From the NCBI GenBank assembly GCA_002314835.1, contig DCHM01000036.1:14874-57213 (forward strand): a stretch of 42,340 nt of DNA, given 5' to 3'. The translations under genes were made by a program, and so were the position numbers. Source of the DNA: Clostridiales bacterium UBA1752 (lineage in GTDB: Bacteria > Bacillota > Clostridia > Oscillospirales > CAG-382). Below are positions 17,005 to 25,680 of this stretch, one piece after another (within the stretch, counting starts at the first letter, position 1; each line of letters begins with the position of its first letter). The notes below the pieces were generated by a model that saw only the letters and a list, made by a program, of their open reading frames with translations, made no database searches and had not been told where the DNA came from.

Positions 17005-17958
17005 TTAGAGACCGAGCATTGCACTGCCGATGATGCCTGCGTCGTTGCCGAGTGCGGCTATCTTGATTAGTGTCTGCTTGTCACTGTTGCGCGAATATTG
17101 CTCGCGCTTTACAATATCTATGACGGGCTTTAGCAATGCGTCGCCTGCATTGGAAACGCCGCCGCCGATAGACAGAACCTCGGGTTGAAAAATATTAATT
17201 ATGTCAACTATGCCGCAAGCGAGGTAAGAAACGTACTCGTCGATGACCTTTTGAGCACTCTTGTCGCCCATACCTGCCGCCTTAAAGACGTCACTGCCTT
17301 TGACTTCATCGGATTTGGGGCAAAGCTCCCACAGCTTGGACGATTTGTCCGCGTCCATAGCCTGCTTTGCCATAGCCATAAGAGCGGTTGCGGAAGCGTA
17401 TTGTTCCCAGCAACCCTTCCTACCACAGGCACACTGCTTGCCGCCGTGAACTATAACGATATGGCCGAGCTCGCCGCCTGCGCAGTTAAAGCCCTTGTAA
17501 ACCTTGTTGTCTATGATTATACCGCCGCCGACGCCTGTACCGAGAGTAATAAAGATAGAGTCTTTATAGCCCTTTGCGGCACCTACGGTTGCTTCACCCT
17601 TAGCCGCCGCATTGGCGTCGTTTTCGATGATAACCTTTTTAAGTCCTGTCAGAGCCTGCAGCTTAGCCGCCAATGGATAATTGAGGAACTTGAGAGAAAC
17701 CGTGCAGGCATAAACGATAACGCCGGCTTCGGTATCAGCAGAGCCGGGAGAAGACACGCCGGCATAAGCAATGTCATCAACAGTCAAGCCTGCCTTGGAA
17801 ATAACGTCGAGACAGAGCGCAGCCATATCGCGCACTACGCCGTCGCCGTCGGGTGTCTGCACTGTAGGCACGCTACCCTTAACGAGTATTTTACCGTTTT
17901 CGTCGCAAACGCCTGCTTTAATGGACATACCGCCCAAGTCTATACCGAGATAATACAT
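17005..17958 (-). CDS. glk: ROK-family glucokinase
   Basis: A 317-residue sugar kinase. N-terminal GIDLGGMSIKAGVCD is the phosphate-binding loop, TLGTGVGGGI the second nucleotide loop, GELGHIVI carries substrate-binding residues, and CACGRKGCWEQYAS is the ROK zinc motif. No DNA-binding domain, so it is an enzyme rather than a ROK repressor. Glucose is the likely substrate, but N-acetylmannosamine or fructose cannot be excluded. Twelve bases after hprK, which places sugar phosphorylation next to the sensor of catabolite repression. Confidence 0.9.
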   Translation of the reverse strand: MYYLGIDLGGMSIKAGVCDENGKILVKGSVPTVQTPDGDGVVRDMAALCLDVISKAGLTVDDIAYAGVSSPGSADTEAGVIVYACTVSLKFLNYPLAAKLQALTGLKKVIIENDANAAAKGEATVGAAKGYKDSIFITLGTGVGGGIIIDNKVYKGFNCAGGELGHIVIVHGGKQCACGRKGCWEQYASATALMAMAKQAMDADKSSKLWELCPKSDEVKGSDVFKAAGMGDKSAQKVIDEYVSYLACGIVDIINIFQPEVLSIGGGVSNAGDALLKPVIDIVKREQYSRNSDKQTLIKIAALGNDAGIIGSAMLGL

Positions 17959-17970
17959 AATAATACTCCT

Positions 17971-18906
17971 TTATTTCATACCGCAAAGCTCCGACATACG
18001 CTTGTCGAGCTCTGCCGCTGTATTGTAGCCCATCTTTTTTTGACGGTTATTCATAGCCGCTATTTCGATAATAACGGCGAGGTTGCGTCCAGGTTTAACG
18101 GGAATGGTAATAGAAGGCACCTTGATGCCGAGGATTTCGGTAGTGAGGTCGTCGTTACCGAGCCTTTCGTAGGCTTTGCCCTGCTCCCAGTTTTCAAAAT
18201 TGATAACAAGGTCAATTTTTTCGGTATCCTTGACCGAGCCCATACCGAATATGCGTCTGACGTCAACGACGCCTATACCGCGCAATTCAATAAAATATCT
18301 GATCATCGCAGGAGCAGTGCCTACAAGTGTGCGATTTGAAACCTTTTTTATCTCTACCGCATCGTCGGCTATAAGTCTGTGGCCGCGCTTGACGAGCTCT
18401 ATCGCCGTTTCGCTCTTGCCTATGCCGCTGTCACCGAGTATCAAAACGCCTTCGCCGTAAACCTCTACGAGCACTCCGTGCGTAGTGATGCGCTCTGCCA
18501 AAGAAACGTTAAGTGCCGAAATCAGCGCCGCAGCAATGTCGCTGGTGCCTATCGTAGTGCGGTATAGCGGTGTATCATACTTTTTAGCCGCCTCGAGCAG
18601 CTCATTGCTTATTTCAAGTCCCGTGGTGACGATAACGCATACTACGTTGTGAGAAAAGAAGGTATCAAGCGACTTGGCTCTCTGTTCGGGTGACAGGCTG
18701 ATAAGATAAGAATGCTCCATATTGCCCAAAAGCTGTATGCGTTCATTCTCAAAGTCGTCAAAAAAACCTGCCAACGGCAAACCCGGTCGGCTGACGTCAG
18801 ATCTCGTTACCTTGATTTGAGATACGTTTTGAGGTACATAAATCTCTTCAAAATCAAAATCCTTAATAAGCTCCGTAAGAGCGATACTGTATTCTCCGCC
18901 TTTCAT
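17971..18906 (-). CDS. hprK: HPr kinase/phosphorylase
   Basis: A 311-residue bifunctional enzyme that phosphorylates HPr on Ser46 and so controls carbon catabolite repression. Walker A GDSGIGKS is at residues 158-165, the conserved His143 lies in THGVLVEVYG, and the family signature ELRGIGVVDVRRIFG is intact. The N-terminal domain (about residues 1-130) is also present. AAGGAGG lies about 10 bases before ATG 18906. The start overlaps the end of the upstream small membrane gene by four bases. Confidence 0.96.
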   Translation of the reverse strand: MKGGEYSIALTELIKDFDFEEIYVPQNVSQIKVTRSDVSRPGLPLAGFFDDFENERIQLLGNMEHSYLISLSPEQRAKSLDTFFSHNVVCVIVTTGLEISNELLEAAKKYDTPLYRTTIGTSDIAAALISALNVSLAERITTHGVLVEVYGEGVLILGDSGIGKSETAIELVKRGHRLIADDAVEIKKVSNRTLVGTAPAMIRYFIELRGIGVVDVRRIFGMGSVKDTEKIDLVINFENWEQGKAYERLGNDDLTTEILGIKVPSITIPVKPGRNLAVIIEIAAMNNRQKKMGYNTAAELDKRMSELCGMK

Positions 18907-19241
18907 TCGTCTGTCTCCTCCTTTAGCTGTTTTAAGTTAAAATGTTCGTTAAGGCATATCGAAGCCGCCGCCAAGTCGATAGCCAATATCGGCAGTGCAA
19001 CGGACAAAACATAGACCGCCTTTGTGTTGCCAAAGAAAGGAATAAACCACGACTCGTAGCCGTAGAGCATCATATCAAAGACGCTCTTGCCTGCCTCAGG
19101 CTTTACTACCACGCCGGTAAGGCCGTAGTTGATAAAGACGAGCGAAAAGTACATATTGTAAGCAATGACCGCAATCAGCACAAACGCTATAAAGTATAAA
19201 AACAATGCCAGTCCGAGTGGCGTTTCTTTTTTGTCAAGCAT
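18903..19241 (-). CDS. Small membrane protein, first gene of the hprK operon
   Basis: 112 residues with two clear membrane segments (about 10-37 and 75-97) separated by an extracytoplasmic-looking loop, and an acidic, Lys-rich tail (HFNLKQLKEETDE). No family recognised. AGGAGT precedes the ATG, a consensus promoter lies 30 bases upstream, and the stop overlaps the hprK start, so it is a real translated gene. Confidence 0.7.
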   Translation of the reverse strand: MLDKKETPLGLALFLYFIAFVLIAVIAYNMYFSLVFINYGLTGVVVKPEAGKSVFDMMLYGYESWFIPFFGNTKAVYVLSVALPILAIDLAAASICLNEHFNLKQLKEETDE

Positions 19242-19270
19242 AGCAATACTCCTTTTAATCGTTATTATCT

Positions 19271-19299
19271 ATTATAGTAAAAAAACGCACTCATGTCAA
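19271..19299 (-). promoter_or_regulatory. Consensus promoter of the hprK-glk-lon-engB operon
   Basis: On the - strand TTGACA (19299-19294), a 17-base spacer, TATAAT (19276-19271): a perfect sigma-A match. The transcript would start near 19264, about 20 bases before the first ATG. Confidence 0.88.
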
Positions 19300-19322
19300 T
19301 AGAAAAACCTTGTATTTGGGTA

Positions 19323-19351
19323 TTGAAATATAGCGCCGTTTGTGTTATAGT
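19323..19351 (+). promoter_or_regulatory. Promoter of the SRP RNA
   Basis: TTGAAA (19323-19328), a 17-base spacer, TATAGT (19346-19351), ending a few bases before the predicted 5' end of the SRP RNA. It may also drive dnaX-ybaB-recR by readthrough. Confidence 0.75.
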
Positions 19352-19356
19352 ATAGG

Positions 19357-19667
19357 GTACAGAGATATGGAATATGGCCATACTAACCGGGGAGATAGCG
19401 GTGCCCTTTACCTGCAATCCGCTATAGCAGGGGCCAATGCTTTTTTGAGGGTTGTGACCGTGTCGCCGCGTGTGTCGTAAGCTGTTGAGAGACGGGTCTT
19501 GCGCAATTTGGAGCCGTGAATCATGTCAGGCGGGGAACCGAGCAGCATTAAGCGGAAATCCGGATGTGATGCAAGGTCACCTGTCTTGAGGACGAAAACA
19601 CATTTACGGATGTGGTTACATCTCGACGTTAAGCTGTATGGTCATATCCCGTACCTCTGCTATTTTT
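19357..19667 (+). ncRNA. ffs: Signal recognition particle RNA, large Firmicutes type
   Basis: About 310 bases. The Alu-domain core (CCTGCAATCCGCTATAGCAG, about 19412-19431) and the domain IV Ffh-binding hairpin (GTCAGGCGGGGAACCGAGCA, about 19525-19544, GGAA tetraloop) are both unmistakable. The 5' end (GATATGGAATATGGCCATAC) pairs with the 3' end (GTATGGTCATATCCCGTACC) over about 20 bp. The 3' arm is followed by TATTTTTTAT, acting as terminator. It lies directly before dnaX, a common arrangement in Firmicutes. Exact ends are estimates. Confidence 0.95.
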
Positions 19668-19684
19668 TATAGGAGGCAAAAGCT

Positions 19685-21217
19685 GTGTATCAAGCACTCT
19701 ATCGCAAATGGCGCCCTAAAACGTTTGACGAAATGATAGGACAGGACAGTATATCTTCGCTCTTAAAAAGGCAAGCAGCCGAGGGCAAAGTTTCACACGC
19801 CTATCTTTTTGCAGGCACCAGAGGCACAGGCAAAACCACTTCGGCAAAGATACTAGCCAAAGCGGTCAACTGTGAGCATCCCATCGACGGCAATCCGTGT
19901 GGCGAATGCTTTGCCTGCCGCAGTATAGACGACGGCAGTGCCACCGACGTTCTCGAGATAGACGCCGCCTCCAACAACCGCGTTGACGACGTAAGAGAGC
20001 TGATAGACGAGGTAGTTTATCCCCCTACTCTGCTCAAAAAGCGCGTTTACATCATTGACGAGGTACACATGCTCACGGACAGTGCATTTAACGCACTGCT
20101 AAAGACACTCGAAGAGCCGCCGGAATACGTTTTGTTTATCCTCGCGACTACCGAGCTAAACGAGCTGCCTGCCACGATTATTTCGCGTTGTATGCGTTTT
20201 GATTTTAAGCGCATAGAGCCCGACGCTTTGGCGGCGAGATGCCGGTTTGTAGCCAATCAGGAAAACATCAGCATCACAGACGAGGCGCTCGGTTTAATCG
20301 CCAAGCTCGCAGACGGAGCTGTACGCGACGCGCTGTCACTTTTAGACGCTTGCGCCGCGTGGAAAAACAGCGGTGAAGTCACTATAAGCGACGTAAGAGA
20401 ACAGCTCGGAATCTCGGATAACGACGCTTTGGTAGAGCTGTTTAGTGCCATACGTTCAAGAGACGTAGCCAAAGCACTGTCAGTCATCGCGAGAATCCAC
20501 GAAGGCTCGGGCGACCCGTCGGTATTCCTCGAAGATATGATAAGCTTTGTGCGTGACTCAATAATCGCAAAGAGCTCGGATAAAAAAGATAAATACCTGC
20601 GTGAAAGGTTCTTTTTCAGCACAGATGCGTTTGAACGCATTGCTCCGTTGCTCTCGACACTCACGTCGGAGACCTTGCTGTATTACGCATCGGTGCTCGA
20701 AGACACGCTCGCATCTTTCTCCAAATACAACATCAGCAAAAAGACACTGCTCGATATGGCTGTCATCAAAATGTGCGACCCGACAATGGCGGTCAGCGTA
20801 AAAGCCGTTTCGGCAAGGCTGTCTGAAATAGAAAGGCGCCTTGCGCTCATTTCGAGTGGCGTGACGGTTACTGCCCCCGCTCCCGAAGTCACCGAGCCTA
20901 CAGAGGCAGTGCCACAATCACCTATTGCAGAGCCTGAGCAGCGCAAGCCTTTTGCAGGTTATGCGGCACTGCGCGATATGCTGCAAGGCGAGCCTGCCAT
21001 GTCGGCTGTTGTTTCTAAATGCCGTATGTACCAAAGCGCCAACACTATCACCATAGAAGGCGATAATTTCGCCGTCGGTAAGCTAAAAGCCGAGCCGTAT
21101 TGGCAGACACTGCGCGGTTCTATCATCGCAATAGCAGGTAACGTAAATATCGAATTCAGTATAAAAAAGGTCGTATCAAACGAAAACGACCCTACTATCA
21201 CGTTTATGGAGGAATAA
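19685..21217 (+). CDS. dnaX: DNA polymerase III subunit gamma/tau
   Basis: A 510-residue clamp-loader ATPase. GTG 19685 is the start (AGGAGG 19671-19676, spacing 8; family N-terminus MYQALYRKWRPKTFDEMIGQ). Walker A is at 44-51 (GTRGTGKT), zinc ligands are Cys63, 72, 75 and 78, Walker B is IIDEVHML, and sensor ATTELNELPATIISRC is present. The C-terminal region after the three clamp-loader domains is short (about 130 residues). Confidence 0.96.
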   Translation: MYQALYRKWRPKTFDEMIGQDSISSLLKRQAAEGKVSHAYLFAGTRGTGKTTSAKILAKAVNCEHPIDGNPCGECFACRSIDDGSATDVLEIDAASNNRVDDVRELIDEVVYPPTLLKKRVYIIDEVHMLTDSAFNALLKTLEEPPEYVLFILATTELNELPATIISRCMRFDFKRIEPDALAARCRFVANQENISITDEALGLIAKLADGAVRDALSLLDACAAWKNSGEVTISDVREQLGISDNDALVELFSAIRSRDVAKALSVIARIHEGSGDPSVFLEDMISFVRDSIIAKSSDKKDKYLRERFFFSTDAFERIAPLLSTLTSETLLYYASVLEDTLASFSKYNISKKTLLDMAVIKMCDPTMAVSVKAVSARLSEIERRLALISSGVTVTAPAPEVTEPTEAVPQSPIAEPEQRKPFAGYAALRDMLQGEPAMSAVVSKCRMYQSANTITIEGDNFAVGKLKAEPYWQTLRGSIIAIAGNVNIEFSIKKVVSNENDPTITFMEE

Positions 21218-21220
21218 ACA

Positions 21221-21571
21221 ATGAAAGTCAGACTCCCCAAGGAAATGCAAGGCGGTCCAGCTAACATGCAGGGCATGATGAGACAGGCTCAAAAGATGCA
21301 GGAGCAAATGGAGGCTAAAAACGCCGAGCTTGACGCTCTCGAATACACTATTACCGCAGGCGGAGGAGTTGTCACCGTCGTTATCGCAGGTACTAAAGAA
21401 ATCAAATCTATAACCATCGCACCCGAGCTAATAGACCCCGATGATGCCGAAACACTGCAGGACATCCTTGTAGCCGCCGTCAACGAGGCTATCAAAAAGG
21501 TAGAGACTATACGTGAAAGCGAAATGTCAAAAATCACAGGCAGCCTCAGCGGTATGCCGGGCTTAATGTAA
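21221..21571 (+). CDS. ybaB: YbaB/EbfC nucleoid-associated protein
   Basis: A 116-residue protein with the Met/Gln-rich N-terminal helix (MQGMMRQAQKMQEQM) and the core TITAGGGVVTVVIAGTKEIK typical of YbaB/EbfC, a dimeric DNA-binding protein. It lies 3 bases after dnaX and 1 base before recR, the conserved dnaX-ybaB-recR order. Confidence 0.94.
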   Translation: MKVRLPKEMQGGPANMQGMMRQAQKMQEQMEAKNAELDALEYTITAGGGVVTVVIAGTKEIKSITIAPELIDPDDAETLQDILVAAVNEAIKKVETIRESEMSKITGSLSGMPGLM

Positions 21572-21572
21572 T

Positions 21573-22157
21573 ATGACTCCGACGTTACAACGATTGGTTG
21601 ACCAGTTTGCCGCCCTGCCCGGTGTCGGACGCAAAAGCGCAGTAAGGCTCGCTTATCATATTTTGGGCATGAAAAAAGAGCAGGTCGAAGCTTTTGCCGA
21701 CACGCTCATCAAGGCAAAACAGTCGGTAGGCGTTTGCAAATGCTGTCAAACAATCTCAGAGACTGATTTATGTCCTATCTGTGCCGATGACTCACGCGAC
21801 CACAGCGTAATCTGCGTAGTCGAGGACTTTAGGTCTGCTGACACGATAGAGGCTTTGCACGAGTACAAAGGTTTGTATCATATACTCGGCGGAGTTATCT
21901 CTCCTATGGACGGCATAGGTCCCGAAAAACTCAATATCAAGCAGTTAGTCGCGCGTCTTGACGGCGTAAAGGAAGTCATTGTCGCTACCAACCCGAGCGG
22001 CGAAGGCGATATAACCGCTATGTATATTTCAAAGCTGTTAAAACCGATGGACATAAAGGTTACGCGCATCGCGTACGGTTTACCTGTCGGTGCTACGCTC
22101 GAATACGCCGACGGCAATACGCTCCTCAGAGCGTTTGAAGGCCGCAGAGAAGTATAA
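21573..22157 (+). CDS. recR: Recombination mediator RecR
   Basis: A 194-residue protein with helix-hairpin-helix LPGVGRKSAVRLAYHIL (residues 15-31), a four-Cys zinc finger (Cys55, 58, 67, 70) and a Toprim domain (VICVVEDFRSADTIE ... HILGGVISPMDGIGP). Helps RecF/RecO load RecA at gaps. The ATG lies just after the ybaB stop. Last gene of the unit. Confidence 0.97.
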   Translation: MTPTLQRLVDQFAALPGVGRKSAVRLAYHILGMKKEQVEAFADTLIKAKQSVGVCKCCQTISETDLCPICADDSRDHSVICVVEDFRSADTIEALHEYKGLYHILGGVISPMDGIGPEKLNIKQLVARLDGVKEVIVATNPSGEGDITAMYISKLLKPMDIKVTRIAYGLPVGATLEYADGNTLLRAFEGRREV

Positions 22158-22166
22158 ATAGAATAA

Positions 22167-22203
22167 ACGCTCGAAGGTTTTATCCTCCGAGCGCTTTTTT
22201 TAT
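22167..22203. terminator. Terminator between recR and acpP
   Basis: Arms CGCTCGAAGG (22168-22177) and CCTCCGAGCG (22184-22193) form a 10-bp stem with one A-C mismatch, followed by CTTTTTTTATT on the + strand. Converging genes on both sides. Confidence 0.85.
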
Positions 22204-22430
22204 TCACCTATTTTGTTTTCTATGTAATTGACGATGTCACCGATAGTCATCAGACCCGGCAAATCCTGCTCATCAAAAGTGATGTCAAATTTATCCTCGC
22301 AAATGACTACCATATCTGCCATTTCGAGCGAATTAAGTCCGAGGTCGTTAACGAGCTCAGCTTCCATCGTGATTGCATCGGGGTCAAGACTCATCTGTTC
22401 AACGAGCAAATCTTTAACTTTTTCAAACAT
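22200..22430 (-). CDS. acpP: Acyl carrier protein (variant NSL motif)
   Basis: A 76-residue acidic protein with the ACP fold. The phosphopantetheine-bearing Ser34 sits in LGLNSLEM, where the usual DSL triplet is NSL. The second half (FDITFDEQDLPGLMTIGDIVNYIENK) is typical. It follows an acyl-adenylate ligase gene by 12 bases on the same strand, with no fab genes nearby, so it may be a dedicated carrier for that ligase rather than the main fatty-acid ACP (inference). Confidence 0.9.
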   Translation of the reverse strand: MFEKVKDLLVEQMSLDPDAITMEAELVNDLGLNSLEMADMVVICEDKFDITFDEQDLPGLMTIGDIVNYIENKIGE

Positions 22431-22442
22431 AATAAAACCTCT

Positions 22443-24155
22443 TTATATATTCTTTCTTATTATTTTTTTGGATGTTGTTTTATCAAACTCGGTATGCCTT
22501 ATCTCGATATTGTGTATCTGCTTATATGCAGGATGCTGTCGATTTATCTTGGCCACCTCAGACTTTAGTCTGTCGGCTATCTGAGATTGGTCAAGGTCTT
22601 TGAGCAGGTCGTAATCAGGATAAATTATCGCGGTCAAGGTTTCCTCGCCGTTTACGGTACGCGTGCAAACTACGCACTCTCTGATATATTGGCTCTTGTA
22701 GAGATACTCCTCAAGCTCCTCGGGATATATGTTTTTGCCATTGGAGAGTATGATAATATTTTTTTTGCGACCGGTGATATAGATATATCCGTCCTTGTCG
22801 ATATATCCGTAGTCGCCGGTACGAAAGAACCCGTCGTCGGTAAATACTGCGGCGGTTGCTTCGCTGTTTTTGTAGTACCCGAGCATAACCTGAGGACCTA
22901 CAACGCAGATTTCGCCGATTTCTTCGCCGTCTGCCTCTCGCTCGGTTTCGCCGTCTTCGACTAAAACCTTAGCTGTGCACCCCTTCATAGGCACGCCTAC
23001 CGAGCCGACCTTCATACGGTCTGGCGGATTAACCGAAATAAGCGGAGCACATTCGGTGATGCCGTAGCCCTGTGCCACAGTGATGCCGAGTTCGTCAAAC
23101 CGCTTGATAAGCGTAGGGTCGAGAGCTGCGCCGCCGCAGACGATGTACTTTAGTCTGCCGCCGAGTCCGGCTCTTATTTTGCTGAATAAAATTTCTCTGG
23201 CGTCAACGCCGACGTGACGCATGGCTTTGCTCGCGTTAATACCAAACGTAAATATCTTTTGCCTGCCCTCCTGCTTTATCTCGCTCTGTATCTTGCGATA
23301 CATAGTGTCGAGAAACAAAGGCACCAAAATCATGCCCGTCGGTTTGACGAGCTGAATGTTTTTGGCAAAATATTTGAGACTGTTATTAAAGACTACGGTC
23401 GCACCGCACAGCATAGGACCTAAGATGCCAAAAGACGTCTCGTAGGTGTGATGCGGCGGCAAGACAGAAAAGAATACGTCGTTTGAATCGTAAGGCGTCA
23501 TGCTGGCACCGCCTATCAGGCTCGCCAAAATATTGCCTTGCGTAATCATAACGCCTTTGCTCGTACCGGTAGTGCCGCTCGTAAAGATAATGGCGGCGAG
23601 CGCCTTGAGGTCGGGCTCAAACGAGCTAACCGTCGTATTGCCTCTCAATATAGTAGCCGCCCCTTGCTCGAGCAAATGATAGTATGAGACGAGGCCGTCG
23701 TCCTCAGTATCGTATTTATCAAAGCTGACAATATCACGCAACGCGGGCATTGCAGTAACTTGCTCTTTTAGCTTTGAGGCGTAAGTGCTCGAAGTAAAAA
23801 TGGTTTTGCAGTCGGAAAGCACGACAAACTCAGCCATTCTCTCAGGTGCTAAATCACGATCTATAGGCACGATAACCGCGCCTGCGCAAACTGACGCGCA
23901 GTAAACAACGACCCACTCGGGCCTTGACTCGGATACTAAAGCCAAATGCTTACCCTTGTAGCCCTTTAAAATCAGATATGTTGCGAGCTGTTTGACCTCG
24001 TCAAAAAACTCGCGATATGTCATTGTAATGATAGACTTGTCTTTTGCAAAATACTGATAGAGCGGTTTATCGTCAAATACAGATGCTCTATCCTCGATTA
24101 GCTTAAAGAGCGAGCCATATTGCATAAACTTGTCTTTGGTATATTGTTTTTTCAT
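22443..24155 (-). CDS. AMP-forming acyl-CoA/acyl-ACP synthetase
   Basis: A 570-residue ANL-superfamily adenylating enzyme. Motifs: P-loop IIFTSGTTGTSKGVMIT, GYGITECAPLISVN, RTGDYGYIDKDGYIYITGR and GKNIYPEELEEYL. Closest in style to long-chain fatty-acid ligases. With acpP as the next gene in the operon, transfer of the acyl group to ACP is as plausible as to CoA. No membrane segment. AAAGGG lies 6 bases before ATG 24155. Confidence 0.88.
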   Translation of the reverse strand: MKKQYTKDKFMQYGSLFKLIEDRASVFDDKPLYQYFAKDKSIITMTYREFFDEVKQLATYLILKGYKGKHLALVSESRPEWVVVYCASVCAGAVIVPIDRDLAPERMAEFVVLSDCKTIFTSSTYASKLKEQVTAMPALRDIVSFDKYDTEDDGLVSYYHLLEQGAATILRGNTTVSSFEPDLKALAAIIFTSGTTGTSKGVMITQGNILASLIGGASMTPYDSNDVFFSVLPPHHTYETSFGILGPMLCGATVVFNNSLKYFAKNIQLVKPTGMILVPLFLDTMYRKIQSEIKQEGRQKIFTFGINASKAMRHVGVDAREILFSKIRAGLGGRLKYIVCGGAALDPTLIKRFDELGITVAQGYGITECAPLISVNPPDRMKVGSVGVPMKGCTAKVLVEDGETEREADGEEIGEICVVGPQVMLGYYKNSEATAAVFTDDGFFRTGDYGYIDKDGYIYITGRKKNIIILSNGKNIYPEELEEYLYKSQYIRECVVCTRTVNGEETLTAIIYPDYDLLKDLDQSQIADRLKSEVAKINRQHPAYKQIHNIEIRHTEFDKTTSKKIIRKNI

Positions 24156-24184
24156 CAGTTACCCTTTATGTTTATTACAAATCT

Positions 24185-24212
24185 ATTATACCCATTAGCG
24201 GATTATTGTCAA
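24185..24212 (-). promoter_or_regulatory. Promoter of the acyl ligase-acpP operon
   Basis: On the - strand TTGACA (24212-24207), a 16-base spacer, TATAAT (24190-24185). The start would be about 25 bases before ATG 24155. Confidence 0.85.
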
Positions 24213-24255
24213 TACCTTGTATGTTTTTTTATTTTTTGCCAATAATAACGTTGCC

Positions 24256-24690
24256 ATGAAAAGAAAAGACTATAAAAACTACGTACAATCAAAAGCAAGC
24301 CGCTCCCCTATACTCAAAAACTGCTTTTTTGCCTTTTTGACAGGCGGCGCAATATGCGCGTTAGGGCAATTACTGATGCAGCTTTACGCGTCTTTGGGAG
24401 TGTCAAAAACGATTTGTTATCCCCTCGCTTCGGTAACACTGATTTTCATTTCGGGACTGTTTACAGGTCTCGGTCTATTTGACAAACTGGCAAAGCACGC
24501 AGGAGCAGGTACGCTCGTACCAATAACGGGATTTGCTAACGCCATTACTTCCCCTGCAATAGACGCAAAATCCGAAGGCTTTGTGCTCGGCGTCGGTGCC
24601 AAGGTATTTGTAATCGCAGGACCCGTGATAGTTTACGGCACGCTCGCCTCAATGCTTTATGGCATAATCTATTATCTGGTGACGCTATGA
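24256..24690 (+). CDS. spoVAC: Stage V sporulation protein AC
   Basis: A 144-residue inner-spore-membrane protein, part of the SpoVA channel that moves dipicolinic acid into the forespore and releases it at germination. N-terminal KNYVQSKASRSPILKNCFFAFLTGG and the ITGFANAITSPAIDAKSEGF segment are typical. ATG 24256 fits the family N-terminus better than the upstream in-frame TTG at 24217. No clear Shine-Dalgarno is visible and no housekeeping promoter, as expected for a gene read by a forespore sigma factor. Overlaps spoVAD by four bases. Confidence 0.92.
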   Translation: MKRKDYKNYVQSKASRSPILKNCFFAFLTGGAICALGQLLMQLYASLGVSKTICYPLASVTLIFISGLFTGLGLFDKLAKHAGAGTLVPITGFANAITSPAIDAKSEGFVLGVGAKVFVIAGPVIVYGTLASMLYGIIYYLVTL

Positions 24691-25679
24691 AAAAGATAAT
24701 TACCTTTAACGACGTTTACCTCGCGCAGACTGCGACCGTAGTCGGCAAGCTCGAAAGCGACGGACCTATCGGCGGCAGTTTTGATATATTCAGCGAAGAC
24801 GAATATTTCGGCAAAAATAGCTTTGAAAAAGGCGAAACCGAGATGTGCAGATTATGTATAAACACATTACTTGCAAAAAGTGGCCTCATCGCCTCAGATA
24901 TTGACGTGGCGCTTGGAGGCGACCTCGTCAACCAATGCGTTGCTACATCCTATGCGGCTAAAATGTTTGATATGCCATATCTTGGCTTATACGGCGCTTG
25001 CTCTACTATTGCAGAAGCACTGCTTATATCGTCGTGTCTGATTAGCGGCAAGAGCGTTAGCAACGCTCTCGCTTTTGCATCATCGCATTTTTGCACGGCG
25101 GAAAGGCAATACAGGTTTCCGCTCGAATACGGTGCACAGCGCACGCCTACGTCTCAAAACACTGTGACTGGATGCGGAGCATATCTTTTGACAAACAAGA
25201 AGTCGGATATACGCATAAAAGAAGGCTTGATTGGTACTATAATCGACAACGGAATAACTGACCAAAACAACATGGGAGCCGCGATGGCCACCGCCGCAGT
25301 TGATTCGATAAGGAGCTACTTTGCGCAAAGCGAATACAATTCAGATGATTTTGACGCTATCGTAACTGGTGACTTAGGACAGCAAGGCAATGCCATAGCG
25401 GTCGAAATGCTCATGCGCAGAGGACTGAACCTACGCGAAAACATGTATGACTGCGGCATGATGATATACGACCTCAAAGCACAGGACGTTCACTCGGGAG
25501 GCTCGGGCTGCGGCTGTCTCGCGGTAGTCGGTGCCGCAAGGTTTGTAAAGCAAATGCTTTGGGGCAGTATGACGCGCGTCATGTTTGTCGGTACGGGTGC
25601 GCTGCTTAATCAAAACTCGGTTTTGCAAGGCAATACGATACCCGGGATTGCACACGTTGTCGTGCTCGAAAGGACGTAA
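24687..25679 (+). CDS. spoVAD: Stage V sporulation protein AD
   Basis: A 330-residue thiolase-fold protein without enzyme activity in the family; it binds dipicolinic acid and is part of the SpoVA complex. Typical segments: FNDVYLAQTATVVGKLESDG, GPIGGSFD, GGDLVNQC, YGACSTIAEAL, ASSHFCTAERQYRFPLEYG and GDLGQQG. Its ATG overlaps the spoVAC stop (ATGA, 24687-24690), so expression is coupled. Confidence 0.95.
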   Translation: MKKIITFNDVYLAQTATVVGKLESDGPIGGSFDIFSEDEYFGKNSFEKGETEMCRLCINTLLAKSGLIASDIDVALGGDLVNQCVATSYAAKMFDMPYLGLYGACSTIAEALLISSCLISGKSVSNALAFASSHFCTAERQYRFPLEYGAQRTPTSQNTVTGCGAYLLTNKKSDIRIKEGLIGTIIDNGITDQNNMGAAMATAAVDSIRSYFAQSEYNSDDFDAIVTGDLGQQGNAIAVEMLMRRGLNLRENMYDCGMMIYDLKAQDVHSGGSGCGCLAVVGAARFVKQMLWGSMTRVMFVGTGALLNQNSVLQGNTIPGIAHVVVLERT

Positions 25680-25680
25680 A

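Noticed and set aside
21163..21169. A-AAA-AAG heptamer in the right phase in dnaX, as in the E. coli frameshift site
   Set aside because: It lies only about 16 codons before the stop; a -1 shift would extend the protein into ybaB rather than make a shorter gamma form, and no stem-loop follows. Lys-Lys codons explain it.
24217..24246. Possible forespore sigma-G promoter before spoVAC (TGTATG ... CAATAATA)
   Set aside because: The -10 match is poor and would lie within about 10 bases of the start codon.
24217..24255. Upstream TTG start adding 13 residues to spoVAC
   Set aside because: The extra residues (MYVFLFFANNNVA) do not match the family N-terminus, and ATG 24256 gives the expected protein.
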